Source: Polyangium fumosum
GTDB taxonomy: Bacteria; Myxococcota_A; Polyangia; Polyangiales; Polyangiaceae
Reading direction: 5' to 3'
DNA: 64,000 nt
Assembly (NCBI RefSeq): GCF_005144585.1
Contig: NZ_SSMQ01000020.1
Coordinates: 1 to 64,000, forward strand
The notes under the pieces were generated by a model. The model was given only the letters and a program-made list of their open reading frames with translations, was not told where the DNA came from and did no database searches. Position 1 is the stretch's first letter. Each line of letters starts with the position of its first letter. A program made the position numbers and the translations under genes. Shown piece after piece: positions 16,609 through 24,733 of this stretch.

Positions 16609-18399
16609 ATGAAGCAGGGGCATCAGCAGCAGCGGTACCGCGTCCTCGATCGGCTCGCGTCCGGCGGCATGGCCGAGGTGTTCCTCGCGGAGAGCGCGGG
16701 GATCGAGGGATTCAAGAAGCGGGTGGCGATCAAGCGCGTCTTGCCCCACCTCTCCGAGAAGAAGCGCTTCATCGCGATGTTCCTCGACGAGGCGCGCCTC
16801 TCGGCGAACCTCACGCATTCGAATGTCGCCCAGGTATTCGACATCGGCGTCGGCGATAACGCGTACTTCATCGTGATGGAGTACGTCGACGGCTCGGACC
16901 TGAAGGCCGTCATCGAATACATCCGCAAGATGAAGCGGCCCTTCCCGGTGGAGGTCGCCGTCTACATCGCCGAGAAGATCTGCGACGGCCTCGCCTACGC
17001 GCACGAGGCGAAAAACCCCGAGGGCCAGCCGCTCCGCATCGTGCACCGCGACGTCTCGCCCGCGAACGTGCTCCTCACGAAATACGGCGAGATCAAGATC
17101 GTCGATTTCGGGCTCGCGAAAGCGACGAGCCAGCTCGAGAAGAGCGAGCCCGGCATCGTGAAAGGAAAGTTCGGCTACCTCTCGCCCGAGGTGACCCAAG
17201 GGCTCGAAGTCGACGTGCGCACGGACGTGTTCGCGGTGGGGATCATCCTGTGGGAGATCCTCGCGCAAAAGCGGTTGTTTCAGGGCGAAAACGATCTGCA
17301 GACCGTGTTGCTGGTCCGCGAGGCCGTCGTGCCGCCGCTCGCGCCGCTCAACAAGGACGTGCCGCCGGAGCTCGAGACGATCATCAACCGCGCGCTCGCC
17401 CGTGAGCCGGAGAAGCGCTACCAGAGCGCGCGTGATCTCGGCCGCGCCCTGAACGGCTTTTTGTTCAAGTTGGGCAAGCCCGTCGGCGCGCACGACGTCG
17501 CCGAGCTCGTGAGCGGGGTCGTGGCGCTGCGGAAAACCACGGCGCAGGAAAAAGACACGACGCTGCACAAGCTGATCGAGGCCGCGCTGCTCGAGTTCAA
17601 CTCGCTGCAAGACGAGCCGCGGCCCGGCGCGCCGCGGGAGAAGTCGAAGCCCGAGATTGCCGCGCCGCCGCCGCCCGAGGAGCGGCCGCGCGGGCGGGTG
17701 TCGCACTTCGAGGACATCGGCAAATGGGCCGAGGAAATGGATCTCGCGCCGCTGAGCAGTGAGGCGCGCTCGGGGCGGTCCGAGCCCGCGCCCGTGAGGA
17801 GCGAGCGCGGCCCGGAGAGCAAGCCAGTCCCGAGCAAGCCAGCCGGGGGCAACGTCGCCGAGAGCAAGCCAGCCGAGGGCAACGTCGCGGAGAACAACGT
17901 CGCCGAGAGCAAGGCGGCCGAGAGCCTTCCCACCGAGAGCCTGCCGGCCGAGACGGTCAAGGCGACGCCGCAGGCAAAGGCCGACGAGAGCGCGCCGATC
18001 GAGAGCCTACCGGCCGAGACGGTCAAGGCGACGCCACAAGCGAAGGCGGACGAGGGCGCGGTCGTCAGCGAGCCGGCCGAGACGGTCAAGGCGACGCCGC
18101 AAGCAAAGGCAGAGGAAGGCGAGGTCGAGAGCGCGCCGGTCGCGACGAGGATGCCGTCGCCCACGAAGGTCAAGGACGCCGCGGGCAAAAGCGGCAAGGC
18201 CGTGAAGGCGGTCGCGAAGGGGAAGAAGCGCGCGGACGCGAAGCTCAGCCAGGAGAGCACGGCCGCGGTCGCGAAGAAAAAGAGCCTCGCGAAGCCCGCC
18301 GAGGCCGCCGGTGGCAGCAACGTGATGTGGCTCTACGTCGCCGCCGCGATCCTGCTGCTCGCGGCCAGCGCGTACTACGGCGGGTTGTTCGGGCCCTGA
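16609..18399 (+). CDS. Ser/Thr protein kinase, C-terminal membrane anchor
   Basis: This 596-residue protein has an N-terminal Hanks-type kinase domain (about 9-275): glycine loop LASGGMAEVFLA, Lys42 in VAIKRV, Glu61, the catalytic HRDVSPANVLL (Asp148), DFGLA (Asp166) and an SPE motif. All residues needed for catalysis are present. Residues 330-570 are a low-complexity linker with three copies of AETVKATPQAKA followed by Lys/Ala-rich sequence. A membrane segment ends the protein (575-592), so the kinase is tethered at its C-terminus, the reverse of the usual PknB layout. No extracellular sensor is present. It overlaps the convergent PDZ gene by 25 bp. Confidence 0.93.
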   Translation: MKQGHQQQRYRVLDRLASGGMAEVFLAESAGIEGFKKRVAIKRVLPHLSEKKRFIAMFLDEARLSANLTHSNVAQVFDIGVGDNAYFIVMEYVDGSDLKAVIEYIRKMKRPFPVEVAVYIAEKICDGLAYAHEAKNPEGQPLRIVHRDVSPANVLLTKYGEIKIVDFGLAKATSQLEKSEPGIVKGKFGYLSPEVTQGLEVDVRTDVFAVGIILWEILAQKRLFQGENDLQTVLLVREAVVPPLAPLNKDVPPELETIINRALAREPEKRYQSARDLGRALNGFLFKLGKPVGAHDVAELVSGVVALRKTTAQEKDTTLHKLIEAALLEFNSLQDEPRPGAPREKSKPEIAAPPPPEERPRGRVSHFEDIGKWAEEMDLAPLSSEARSGRSEPAPVRSERGPESKPVPSKPAGGNVAESKPAEGNVAENNVAESKAAESLPTESLPAETVKATPQAKADESAPIESLPAETVKATPQAKADEGAVVSEPAETVKATPQAKAEEGEVESAPVATRMPSPTKVKDAAGKSGKAVKAVAKGKKRADAKLSQESTAAVAKKKSLAKPAEAAGGSNVMWLYVAAAILLLAASAYYGGLFGP

Positions 18400-19154
18400 G
18401 CGCGCTTGGCCGGGCCGCGGGTCTTCGGCCGCGTGTGGCCCGGAGTCTGGGCGCCTTGCAGGCGGATCGGCGGGACCTCGACGGCCACGCTCATCCGCTG
18501 ATCGCCGCGCCAGACCTCACCCGTGATCACTTTCGCGTCGTGCCGGAGCGCGCCCGCGACCACGCCGACGACAACGCCGACCGAGGTCGCCGGCGCGCCG
18601 CCGATGCGCGTGAGCACATCGCCGTCACGTAGCCCCGCGCCGAAGCCACCGACGCCCTGAAGCGCGAGCCCCGCGGGCCTCGGTCCACGCGCGGGGACGG
18701 GCACGCCCGAGGGGACGACGCCGCTCTGCACCGCCCGCGCAACGATCTCGGCGCGCACATGAATGCCGCCGCGCAGCGCAGGGGATCGCGCGGACGAACC
18801 TCTCCGTGCCGGATCATGTGTCTCGCGCGGCGGCGCGGCGGGCGTTTGCAATACGTCGAGCCCGGGTACGTGCGGGAGGTCGAGGCCGAGATCGAGGGAG
18901 GCGGGGTCGTGCGCGCGGTCGTCGTGTTCGTCGGCGTGTCGCCAGGCGAACGCGCGATCGAGAGCATCGGCGAGCTGCGCGCCGAGGGAAGAGGCGCCGC
19001 GATCGATGAGCGCGCGTGTGGCGAAAGGGAGGGTTACGAGCGGAAGGACGATCAGGAGCGCGGCGAGCAAGCGAACGAGGTTCGTTCGCTGCTCGCCGCG
19101 GACGTGCGAAGAGGAGAGCTGTTCAGCTCTCTTCCTCGTCGTCATCCTCGTCAT
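18375..19154 (-). CDS. Membrane-anchored PDZ-domain protein
   Basis: This 259-residue protein has one N-terminal membrane segment (about 27-45), a variable linker, and a C-terminal PDZ domain (about 145-230: GVGGFGAGLRDGDVLTRIGG). The layout resembles GspC-like or other periplasmic PDZ adaptors, but no GspC neighbours are present. The start overlaps the end of infC by 32 nt (or 23 nt with the second ATG), suggesting coupled expression with initiation factor 3. The call rests on the PDZ pattern. Confidence 0.7.
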   Translation of the reverse strand: MTRMTTRKRAEQLSSSHVRGEQRTNLVRLLAALLIVLPLVTLPFATRALIDRGASSLGAQLADALDRAFAWRHADEHDDRAHDPASLDLGLDLPHVPGLDVLQTPAAPPRETHDPARRGSSARSPALRGGIHVRAEIVARAVQSGVVPSGVPVPARGPRPAGLALQGVGGFGAGLRDGDVLTRIGGAPATSVGVVVGVVAGALRHDAKVITGEVWRGDQRMSVAVEVPPIRLQGAQTPGHTRPKTRGPAKRAQGPNNPP

Positions 19155-19845
19155 CGTCCTCTTCTTCGTCGAGCTGCTCCTCGAGCTTGCGGAGCGCCTC
19201 GTCCTGCTCGTTGAAGGCCGGCGCGGTGCGGCCCTCCTGGATGGCCTTCTGCCGCGCCTTCTCGGCGGCGGCGCGGGCCTGCGCGACCTTCTGCATGACG
19301 GCGGGCTTGGGCGCGATGAGCAGCGTCATCGTGCGTTGCTCCATCGCGGGTCGCACCTCGACGTTCGCGAGCTCCTCGCACTGCTGCACGATCCAGTCGA
19401 GCTGTTCCTGCGCCTTCTCCGGGTGCGTGATCTCGCGGCCGCGGAAGCGCACGGTGAACTTGACCTTGTGACCGGCCTCGATGAAGCGGAGCGCCGCGCG
19501 CGACTTGAACGCGAGGTCGTGATCGTCCGTCTTCGGGCGGAGCTTGATCTCCTTGATCTCGACCACGCTCTGCTTGCGCTTCGCCTCGCGTGCCTTCTTC
19601 TTCTCGTCGTACTTGTACTTGCCGAAGTCGAGGATCTTGCAGACGGGCGGGTCGGCCTTGGGATTGACCTCCACCAGATCGAGGCCTCGCTCCTGGGCGC
19701 GCCGCAGGGCCTCGTGGGTCGGCATGATGCCGAGCATCTCGCCCTCTTCCCCGATGACCCGGATCTCCGGAACCCGGATTCGCTGGTTGATTCGGATCTG
19801 CGGTCCTCGCTGGGCCTGCCGAGGGTCGAAGCGTCGCATGCTCAT
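19123..19845 (-). CDS. infC: Translation initiation factor IF-3 with acidic tail
   Basis: This 240-residue protein has the two IF3 domains. The N-domain carries RINQRIRVPEIRVIGEEGE and GLDLVEVNPKADPPVCKI; the linker is YKYDEKKKAREAKRK; the C-domain carries IKEIKLRPKTDDHDL and GHKVKFTVRFRGRE. IF3 prevents subunit joining and proofreads start-codon choice. The last roughly 55 residues are an Ala/Glu helix ending in a run of Asp/Glu that ordinary IF3 (about 180 residues) lacks. Myxococcus IF3 (Dsg) is known to have such a tail, which matters for development but not for viability. It starts at ATG rather than the AUU common in enterobacteria. Ribosomal protein genes do not follow. Confidence 0.97.
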   Translation of the reverse strand: MSMRRFDPRQAQRGPQIRINQRIRVPEIRVIGEEGEMLGIMPTHEALRRAQERGLDLVEVNPKADPPVCKILDFGKYKYDEKKKAREAKRKQSVVEIKEIKLRPKTDDHDLAFKSRAALRFIEAGHKVKFTVRFRGREITHPEKAQEQLDWIVQQCEELANVEVRPAMEQRTMTLLIAPKPAVMQKVAQARAAAEKARQKAIQEGRTAPAFNEQDEALRKLEEQLDEEEDDDEDDDEEES

Positions 19846-20370
19846 GTGTGGTCTCGCTGTCTCCTTGCTTGTGATCTACTGACAATCCGCGGTCGGCCCC
19901 GTTCGCCCGTCGGGATGACGGGAGCAGGGCCTCCACAATCTCGCCCGGATGGTCCGCGTTATCAACGGGCGCAAGCTGCCTCCGCGCCCGAAGTCACGCC
20001 CGGCGCTCGTTCTCCGCCGGCGGAGGCCGGTCGGGAGGCCGCTCGCGCGGGCTTCCCGAGGACGATGGCCCGGAGACGCTGGGGCGCGGCGGTCCGATGC
20101 CTCACGCCGCGCGTGGTGTTCTCCGGGTGCGTTCCGCGGGCTACGTGTTCTCCACGCGCGGGAACCGCGGGCGTCGCGTGCACGACGGAGACCCCGTGCA
20201 CAATGCGCGCCGCTCGCCCGGCGTGCATCACGCACACCACGTGTGCAGCCGTTCGGACGATCCGGACGTCATCGACGTCCTTGCTGACCCCAAAGGTCCT
20301 CACGAGGACGGGCAGGCGGCATCCGCCATGAGGCGGGAACCTGCAGAAAGGTCCTCGTAACGAAACTTTG
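19846..20370. other. Gene-free leader region upstream of infC
   Basis: No gene is supported in these 525 bp. The part at 20175-20250 has several GTGCAC-like palindromes (for example GTGCAC at 20178 and at 20196, and CACGTG at 20239). A minus-strand frame at 19962-20303 is open but of biased composition. The stretch may hold the infC promoter and leader; no riboswitch or T-box was recognised. Confidence 0.4.
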
Positions 20371-20442
<72 letters not shown>

Positions 20443-20727
20443 GTACTGCTTCCTCCGCCGCCCGCCGATGTGCGGTGCGTCGAGGGAGGCGCATCGGTAC
20501 CAAGCCCCTTCGAGTTGGTCAAGAAAAAAAACGAAACCGGGGGTGCTGAGGAGGGGACCCGGGACGGTCGGGGCCGGGAGGCACGGGAAGGGGGAGACCA
20601 TTTGTTCCAGGGTCTCCGGCCGTTCCTTGCATGAAACCGCGATCGTGGGTATGGACGGCCGCTTTCCGAATGATCGGGGGCTCGCATTCGGGGAGCCAAG
20701 CTTCGTCCCCGTGGAGGTTACCGCCTC

Positions 20728-21156
20728 GTGACCACGCTGTTTTTGTCTCAGCCGACCACCGTCTCTCCGGGCCAAGGCGCCCCGCCCGCGCCCGCCCCTG
20801 CCCAGCCTTCCCAGGGCGCTCCCGCGCAGTCCCCCGAGGGCGGCGGCGGCGGAGGGCAGCCCTTCGGCGGGATGACGATCCTCTTCTTCCTGCTGCCGCT
20901 GCTCTTCGTGTTTCTGATGACGCGGAGCCAGTCGAAGAAGCAGAAGGATCTCGAGGCCGCCTTGAAGCCCGGGGACAAGGTCGTCACCCAGGCAGGGCTC
21001 ATCGGGAAGCTCATCGAGGTCGGCGACAGGACGGTCAAGCTGGAGATCGCGCCCGGCGTGAACGTGCAGGTCCTGAAGGGGGCCATCCAGGGCGTCGACG
21101 GCGAGCCGAAGCCCGCGGCCGAGGCGAAGGACAAGGCGCAGGAAAAGAAAGCGTAG
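20728..21156 (+). CDS. yajC: Preprotein translocase subunit YajC
   Basis: This 142-residue protein has the YajC layout. A Pro/Gln/Gly-rich N-terminal stretch precedes one membrane segment (about 50-65: MTILFFLLPLLFVFLM), then TRSQSKKQKDLEAALKPGDKV and the small beta domain VVTQAGLIGKLIEVGDRTVKLEI. YajC associates with SecDF in the inner membrane. The N-terminal 45-residue low-complexity extension is longer than in E. coli. It starts at GTG and is the first gene of yajC-secD-secF. The 285 bp upstream to the tRNA hold no gene. Confidence 0.95.
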   Translation: MTTLFLSQPTTVSPGQGAPPAPAPAQPSQGAPAQSPEGGGGGGQPFGGMTILFFLLPLLFVFLMTRSQSKKQKDLEAALKPGDKVVTQAGLIGKLIEVGDRTVKLEIAPGVNVQVLKGAIQGVDGEPKPAAEAKDKAQEKKA

Positions 21157-21211
21157 CGCGCGCGCTTCGGCTAAGAAGGGCTCGCGACCGCCCCCCCGAG
21201 TCGACCCTCCC

Positions 21212-23359
21212 ATGATCTACAACATCCTCCAGTACGCATTCGCTGGCCTCGGCGCGCTGTCCCTCGGGCTCGGCGCGTGGCAGAGGTCGAAGCGCGGCGT
21301 CTTCATCATGTCGGCGATCGCCTCGTTCTGCACCGCGATCGCCGCGCACTACCACGTGTTCTGGGCGACCGCGACCTTCGGGCTCTGCGTCCCGTGGGCC
21401 CTGTTCTGCGCGCTGAACACGATCGATCTCTCGTGGCGCGTCAAGGCAGGGTTCGTCCTGTTCCTCGCGCTCGGATCGTGGCTCGCCATCTACCCGACGT
21501 ACTCGGACGAGCGGTACGGCCGCATCGATCGGTCGGGGCTCGGGCCCGAGGAGCGCGCGAAGGTCGAAGAGGACGCGCGCGTGGGCAACCGCGGCGTGCG
21601 CGAGTGGCTGCTCTCGAACATCGAGTTCCGCCTCGTGCGCGGCCTCGATCTGAAGGGCGGTCTGCGGCTCGTCTACACGGTCGACGTCGACGAGGCGATC
21701 AAGGACAAGCGCGATCGGTACTACGACGAGCTGCGCCAGACGCTCGCGCGCTCCTACGGGATCGTCGGGGCGGAGCAGCAGGCGTCGATCGAGGACCTGA
21801 AGAAGCTCACCGGCAAAGCGCGCGTCGAGAAGTCGCGCGACCACGTCGGCACGCTCTTCATCCACTTCGAGGATGCGGCGGACGCGGACAAGGTGAACGA
21901 CGAGTTCATGCGTCCGTTCCAGGAGATGCAGCGGCAGTTCTCGTCGGATCGGAAGCGGGTCACGTTGCGGATCAAGGGCGACGTCGAGAGCCAGATTCGC
22001 GACAAGGCCGTGGCCCAGGCGAAGGAGACGGTGCTCCGCCGCGTCGACAGCATGGGCCTCAAGGAGGCCGGCGTCACCACGCGCGACGAGGACATCATCA
22101 TCGAGATCCCGGGCGACAACGATCAGACGTTCGCCGAGATCCGCGACATCGTCAGCCGTACGGCGCGCCTCGAGTTCAAGCTGCTCGACGACGAGGTGAA
22201 CTACTTCGAGGCCGAGGTCCGCAACCCGAAGAACAAGGAAGTGAAGGGCCTGCGCTTCCAGCAGGAGCAGGTCTCGGTCGGCCCCGGCAAGCAGAAGGTC
22301 AACTACTACGCGGTCCTCGAGCACATGGAGGGCGAGGACATGCGCCAGGCGCTCGAGCGCCTGCGGGAGTGGGCCGCGACGCTCTCGGTGCCGGACGATC
22401 ACGAGATCGGCTTCGGCAAGTACCAGGCCTACAACGAGGAGAAGGACCTCGTCGAGGACGTCGGCTGGAGGACCTACTACCTCTTCAGCAAGGCCGAGAT
22501 CACCGGCGACATGGTGAGCGACGCGCAGGCGATGCCCGATCCGAGTGATCGCGGCCTCGGCGGCTGGCTCGTGCAGATGAAGATGACGAGCGTCGGTGGT
22601 GATCGCTTCGAGGACATCACCGAGAAGAACGTGAAGCGTCGCTTCGCGATCATCCTCGACCAGAAGGTCGAGAGCGCGCCGGTCATCCAGACGAAGATCC
22701 CGGGCGGCGTCGCGACGATCACGATGGGATCGGCGAACGTCGATCAGCAGGTGACCGACGCGCGCAACCTCGAGCTCGTGCTGCGCTCGGGCGCGCTGCC
22801 CGCGCCGATCTCGCCCTCGAACGAGCAGCGCATCGGCCCCTCGCTCGGTCAGGACGCGATCGTGCAGGGCGCGAAGGGCGGCCTCGCCGGCGTCGTCCTC
22901 GTGCTCCTGTTCATGCAGATTTACTACAGCCGCGCGGGCGCGATCGCGAACCTCGCCGTGCTCTTCAACATGGTGCTCCAGGTGGCGATCCTCGCGATGT
23001 TCGGCGCGTCGATGACGCTGCCCGGGATCGCGGGCCTCGTGCTCACCGTCGGCATCGCGGTCGACGCGAACGTGCTCATCAACGAGCGCATCCGCGAGGA
23101 GCTGCGGCAGGGCAAGAGCCCGCGGGCGGCGGTGGACGTGGGCTACGACAAGGCCTTCAGCGCCATCCTCGACGGCCACGTGACCACGCTGATCTCGGGC
23201 CTCATCCTGGCGCAGTACGGCTCGGGTCCCATCAAGGGCTTTGCTGTGACGCTCATCGTGGGCATCGCGGTCAGCCTGTTCACCGGCGTCGTTTGCACCC
23301 GGCTCATGTTCGATTGGGCAGTGCGGGCTCGCAAGGTCAAGAAGCTCTACCTCGGCTGA
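21212..23359 (+). CDS. secD: Protein translocase subunit SecD
   Basis: This 715-residue protein drives late steps of Sec export using the proton gradient. It contains the SecD-specific LDLKGGLRLVYTVDVDEA block, the large periplasmic P1 region, and five C-terminal membrane helices with GITVGIAVDANVLI-type sequence (here LTVGIAVDANVLINERIREEL). The N-terminus is unusual: about 95 residues with several hydrophobic segments precede the P1 region, where most SecD proteins have one helix. The gene follows yajC by 55 bp and precedes secF by 10 bp, so all three form one operon. Confidence 0.97.
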   Translation: MIYNILQYAFAGLGALSLGLGAWQRSKRGVFIMSAIASFCTAIAAHYHVFWATATFGLCVPWALFCALNTIDLSWRVKAGFVLFLALGSWLAIYPTYSDERYGRIDRSGLGPEERAKVEEDARVGNRGVREWLLSNIEFRLVRGLDLKGGLRLVYTVDVDEAIKDKRDRYYDELRQTLARSYGIVGAEQQASIEDLKKLTGKARVEKSRDHVGTLFIHFEDAADADKVNDEFMRPFQEMQRQFSSDRKRVTLRIKGDVESQIRDKAVAQAKETVLRRVDSMGLKEAGVTTRDEDIIIEIPGDNDQTFAEIRDIVSRTARLEFKLLDDEVNYFEAEVRNPKNKEVKGLRFQQEQVSVGPGKQKVNYYAVLEHMEGEDMRQALERLREWAATLSVPDDHEIGFGKYQAYNEEKDLVEDVGWRTYYLFSKAEITGDMVSDAQAMPDPSDRGLGGWLVQMKMTSVGGDRFEDITEKNVKRRFAIILDQKVESAPVIQTKIPGGVATITMGSANVDQQVTDARNLELVLRSGALPAPISPSNEQRIGPSLGQDAIVQGAKGGLAGVVLVLLFMQIYYSRAGAIANLAVLFNMVLQVAILAMFGASMTLPGIAGLVLTVGIAVDANVLINERIREELRQGKSPRAAVDVGYDKAFSAILDGHVTTLISGLILAQYGSGPIKGFAVTLIVGIAVSLFTGVVCTRLMFDWAVRARKVKKLYLG

Positions 23360-23369
23360 GGCGCAGCAC

Positions 23370-24626
23370 ATGGAATTCATCAAGCCTGGGCGACAGTTCG
23401 ATTTCATGGGCAAGCGCTGGCTCTTCATCGGCCTCAGCGCGCTGCTCCTGCTCGCCTCGATCGTCACGTTCTTCAAGCCGGGCCCCCACCTCGGCACGGA
23501 TTTCAAGGGCGGCACGGAGCTCGAGGTCGCCTTCCTCAAGGCGACGGAGGCGGGCGACGTTCGCGCGGCCGTCGAGTCACTCGGCTTCGAGGCGCCGGAC
23601 GTCATCCGCGTGAAGGACAGCGGGGCCGAGGACACGCACCGCTACCTGATCCGCGTGCAAGAGGTCAGCGCCCTCGGCGAGGACCAGAAAGAGGCGATCC
23701 GGCAGAAGCTCTGCTCCCTGCCCGAGGGCACGGCGCCGAGCGCGGACTTCGAGGCGCGCTGCCCTGCGAACGTGCGCGCCAGCGAGGTCAAGTTCAGCCC
23801 CGGCGGCGACAAGGTCACGATGCGCTACGAGGTCGAGCCCGACCTCGCGGCCATCCGCGCCCAGCTCACGGGCATCCCGGGCGTGGAGCTGCGCACGGGC
23901 GAGAACAACCCCGTCGTGGTGAGCGCGCGTGACCACAAGGTCGAGGCGCAGCTCAAGTCGCGCGGCGATCAGCTCCTCGACGGCCTGCGCAACAAGCTCG
24001 GCGCCGACCGCGTGCCCGAGCGCGCGCTGCGCGTCGAGTGGATCGGCCCCAAGGCGGGCGCGCAGCTCCGCGACGCGGCCATCAAGAGCATCGCGATCGC
24101 GATCGTGTTCATCATGGCCTACATCGCGTTCCGGTTCGATCTCCGGTTCGCGCCCGGCGGCATCCTCGCGCTCGTCCACGACGTCGGCATCGCGCTCGGG
24201 GCCATGATCATCACGCACCGCGAGATCACGCTCTCCACGGTCGCCGCGATGCTGACCATCGTCGGGTACTCGATCACGGACACGGTCGTCGTCTACGACC
24301 GTATCCGCGAGAACCTGACGAAGCACCGGAACATGTCGTTCTCGTCGATCATCAACCTGTCGATCTCCGAGATGCTCGGCCGGACGATCATCACCTCCGG
24401 CGTGACGTCGCTCTCGATGGTGTGCTTCCTCGTGTGGGGCACCGGCGTCATCAAGGATTTCGCCTTCGCCCTGCTCATCGGCATCCTGGTCGGCACGTAC
24501 TCGTCGATCTACGTCGCCGCGCCGTTCACCGAGTGGATCGACCGCAGGTTCTTCGGCGGCCAGGCGACGGCGCAGAAGAAGGTCACCCGCACGAAGGCCG
24601 TCAAGCGCGCCGACGCAGTGGTCTAG
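23370..24626 (+). CDS. secF: Protein translocase subunit SecF
   Basis: This 418-residue protein has SecF features: the first helix (KRWLFIGLSALLLLASIV), GTDFKGGTELEV, and C-terminal helices with VGYSITDTVVVYDRIREN. The periplasmic loop (about 50-230) is about 90 residues longer than in E. coli SecF (323 residues) and contains two cysteines (LCSLPEG, ARCPANV) that could form a disulfide. The protein ends in a short Lys-rich cytoplasmic tail. The operon is closed by the terminator just downstream. Confidence 0.97.
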   Translation: MEFIKPGRQFDFMGKRWLFIGLSALLLLASIVTFFKPGPHLGTDFKGGTELEVAFLKATEAGDVRAAVESLGFEAPDVIRVKDSGAEDTHRYLIRVQEVSALGEDQKEAIRQKLCSLPEGTAPSADFEARCPANVRASEVKFSPGGDKVTMRYEVEPDLAAIRAQLTGIPGVELRTGENNPVVVSARDHKVEAQLKSRGDQLLDGLRNKLGADRVPERALRVEWIGPKAGAQLRDAAIKSIAIAIVFIMAYIAFRFDLRFAPGGILALVHDVGIALGAMIITHREITLSTVAAMLTIVGYSITDTVVVYDRIRENLTKHRNMSFSSIINLSISEMLGRTIITSGVTSLSMVCFLVWGTGVIKDFAFALLIGILVGTYSSIYVAAPFTEWIDRRFFGGQATAQKKVTRTKAVKRADAVV

Positions 24627-24650
24627 ACCTCGCTCTTCCCCGCCAAGCAA

Positions 24651-24692
24651 GACGCCCCGCGGTGTGCTTCACCGCGGGGCGTTTCGTTTTTC
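24651..24692 (+). terminator. Rho-independent terminator after secF
   Basis: ACGCCCCGCGGTG, loop TGCT, then CACCGCGGGGCGT and TTCGTTTTT. It separates the sec operon from recJ. Confidence 0.9.
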
Positions 24693-24733
24693 CAGGAACC
24701 AGCCGCGCCAAACGCAGAGGTTTTCCGACCGGC

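Noticed and set aside
19962-20303. 113-residue minus-strand frame upstream of infC
   Set aside because: GTG start without ribosome-binding site, biased Val/His/Arg sequence and no similarity I can recognise; left as gene-free.
21035-23635. 866-residue minus-strand frame opposite secD
   Set aside because: Shadow of secD in GC-rich DNA; composition is Arg/His/Asp biased and has no domain.
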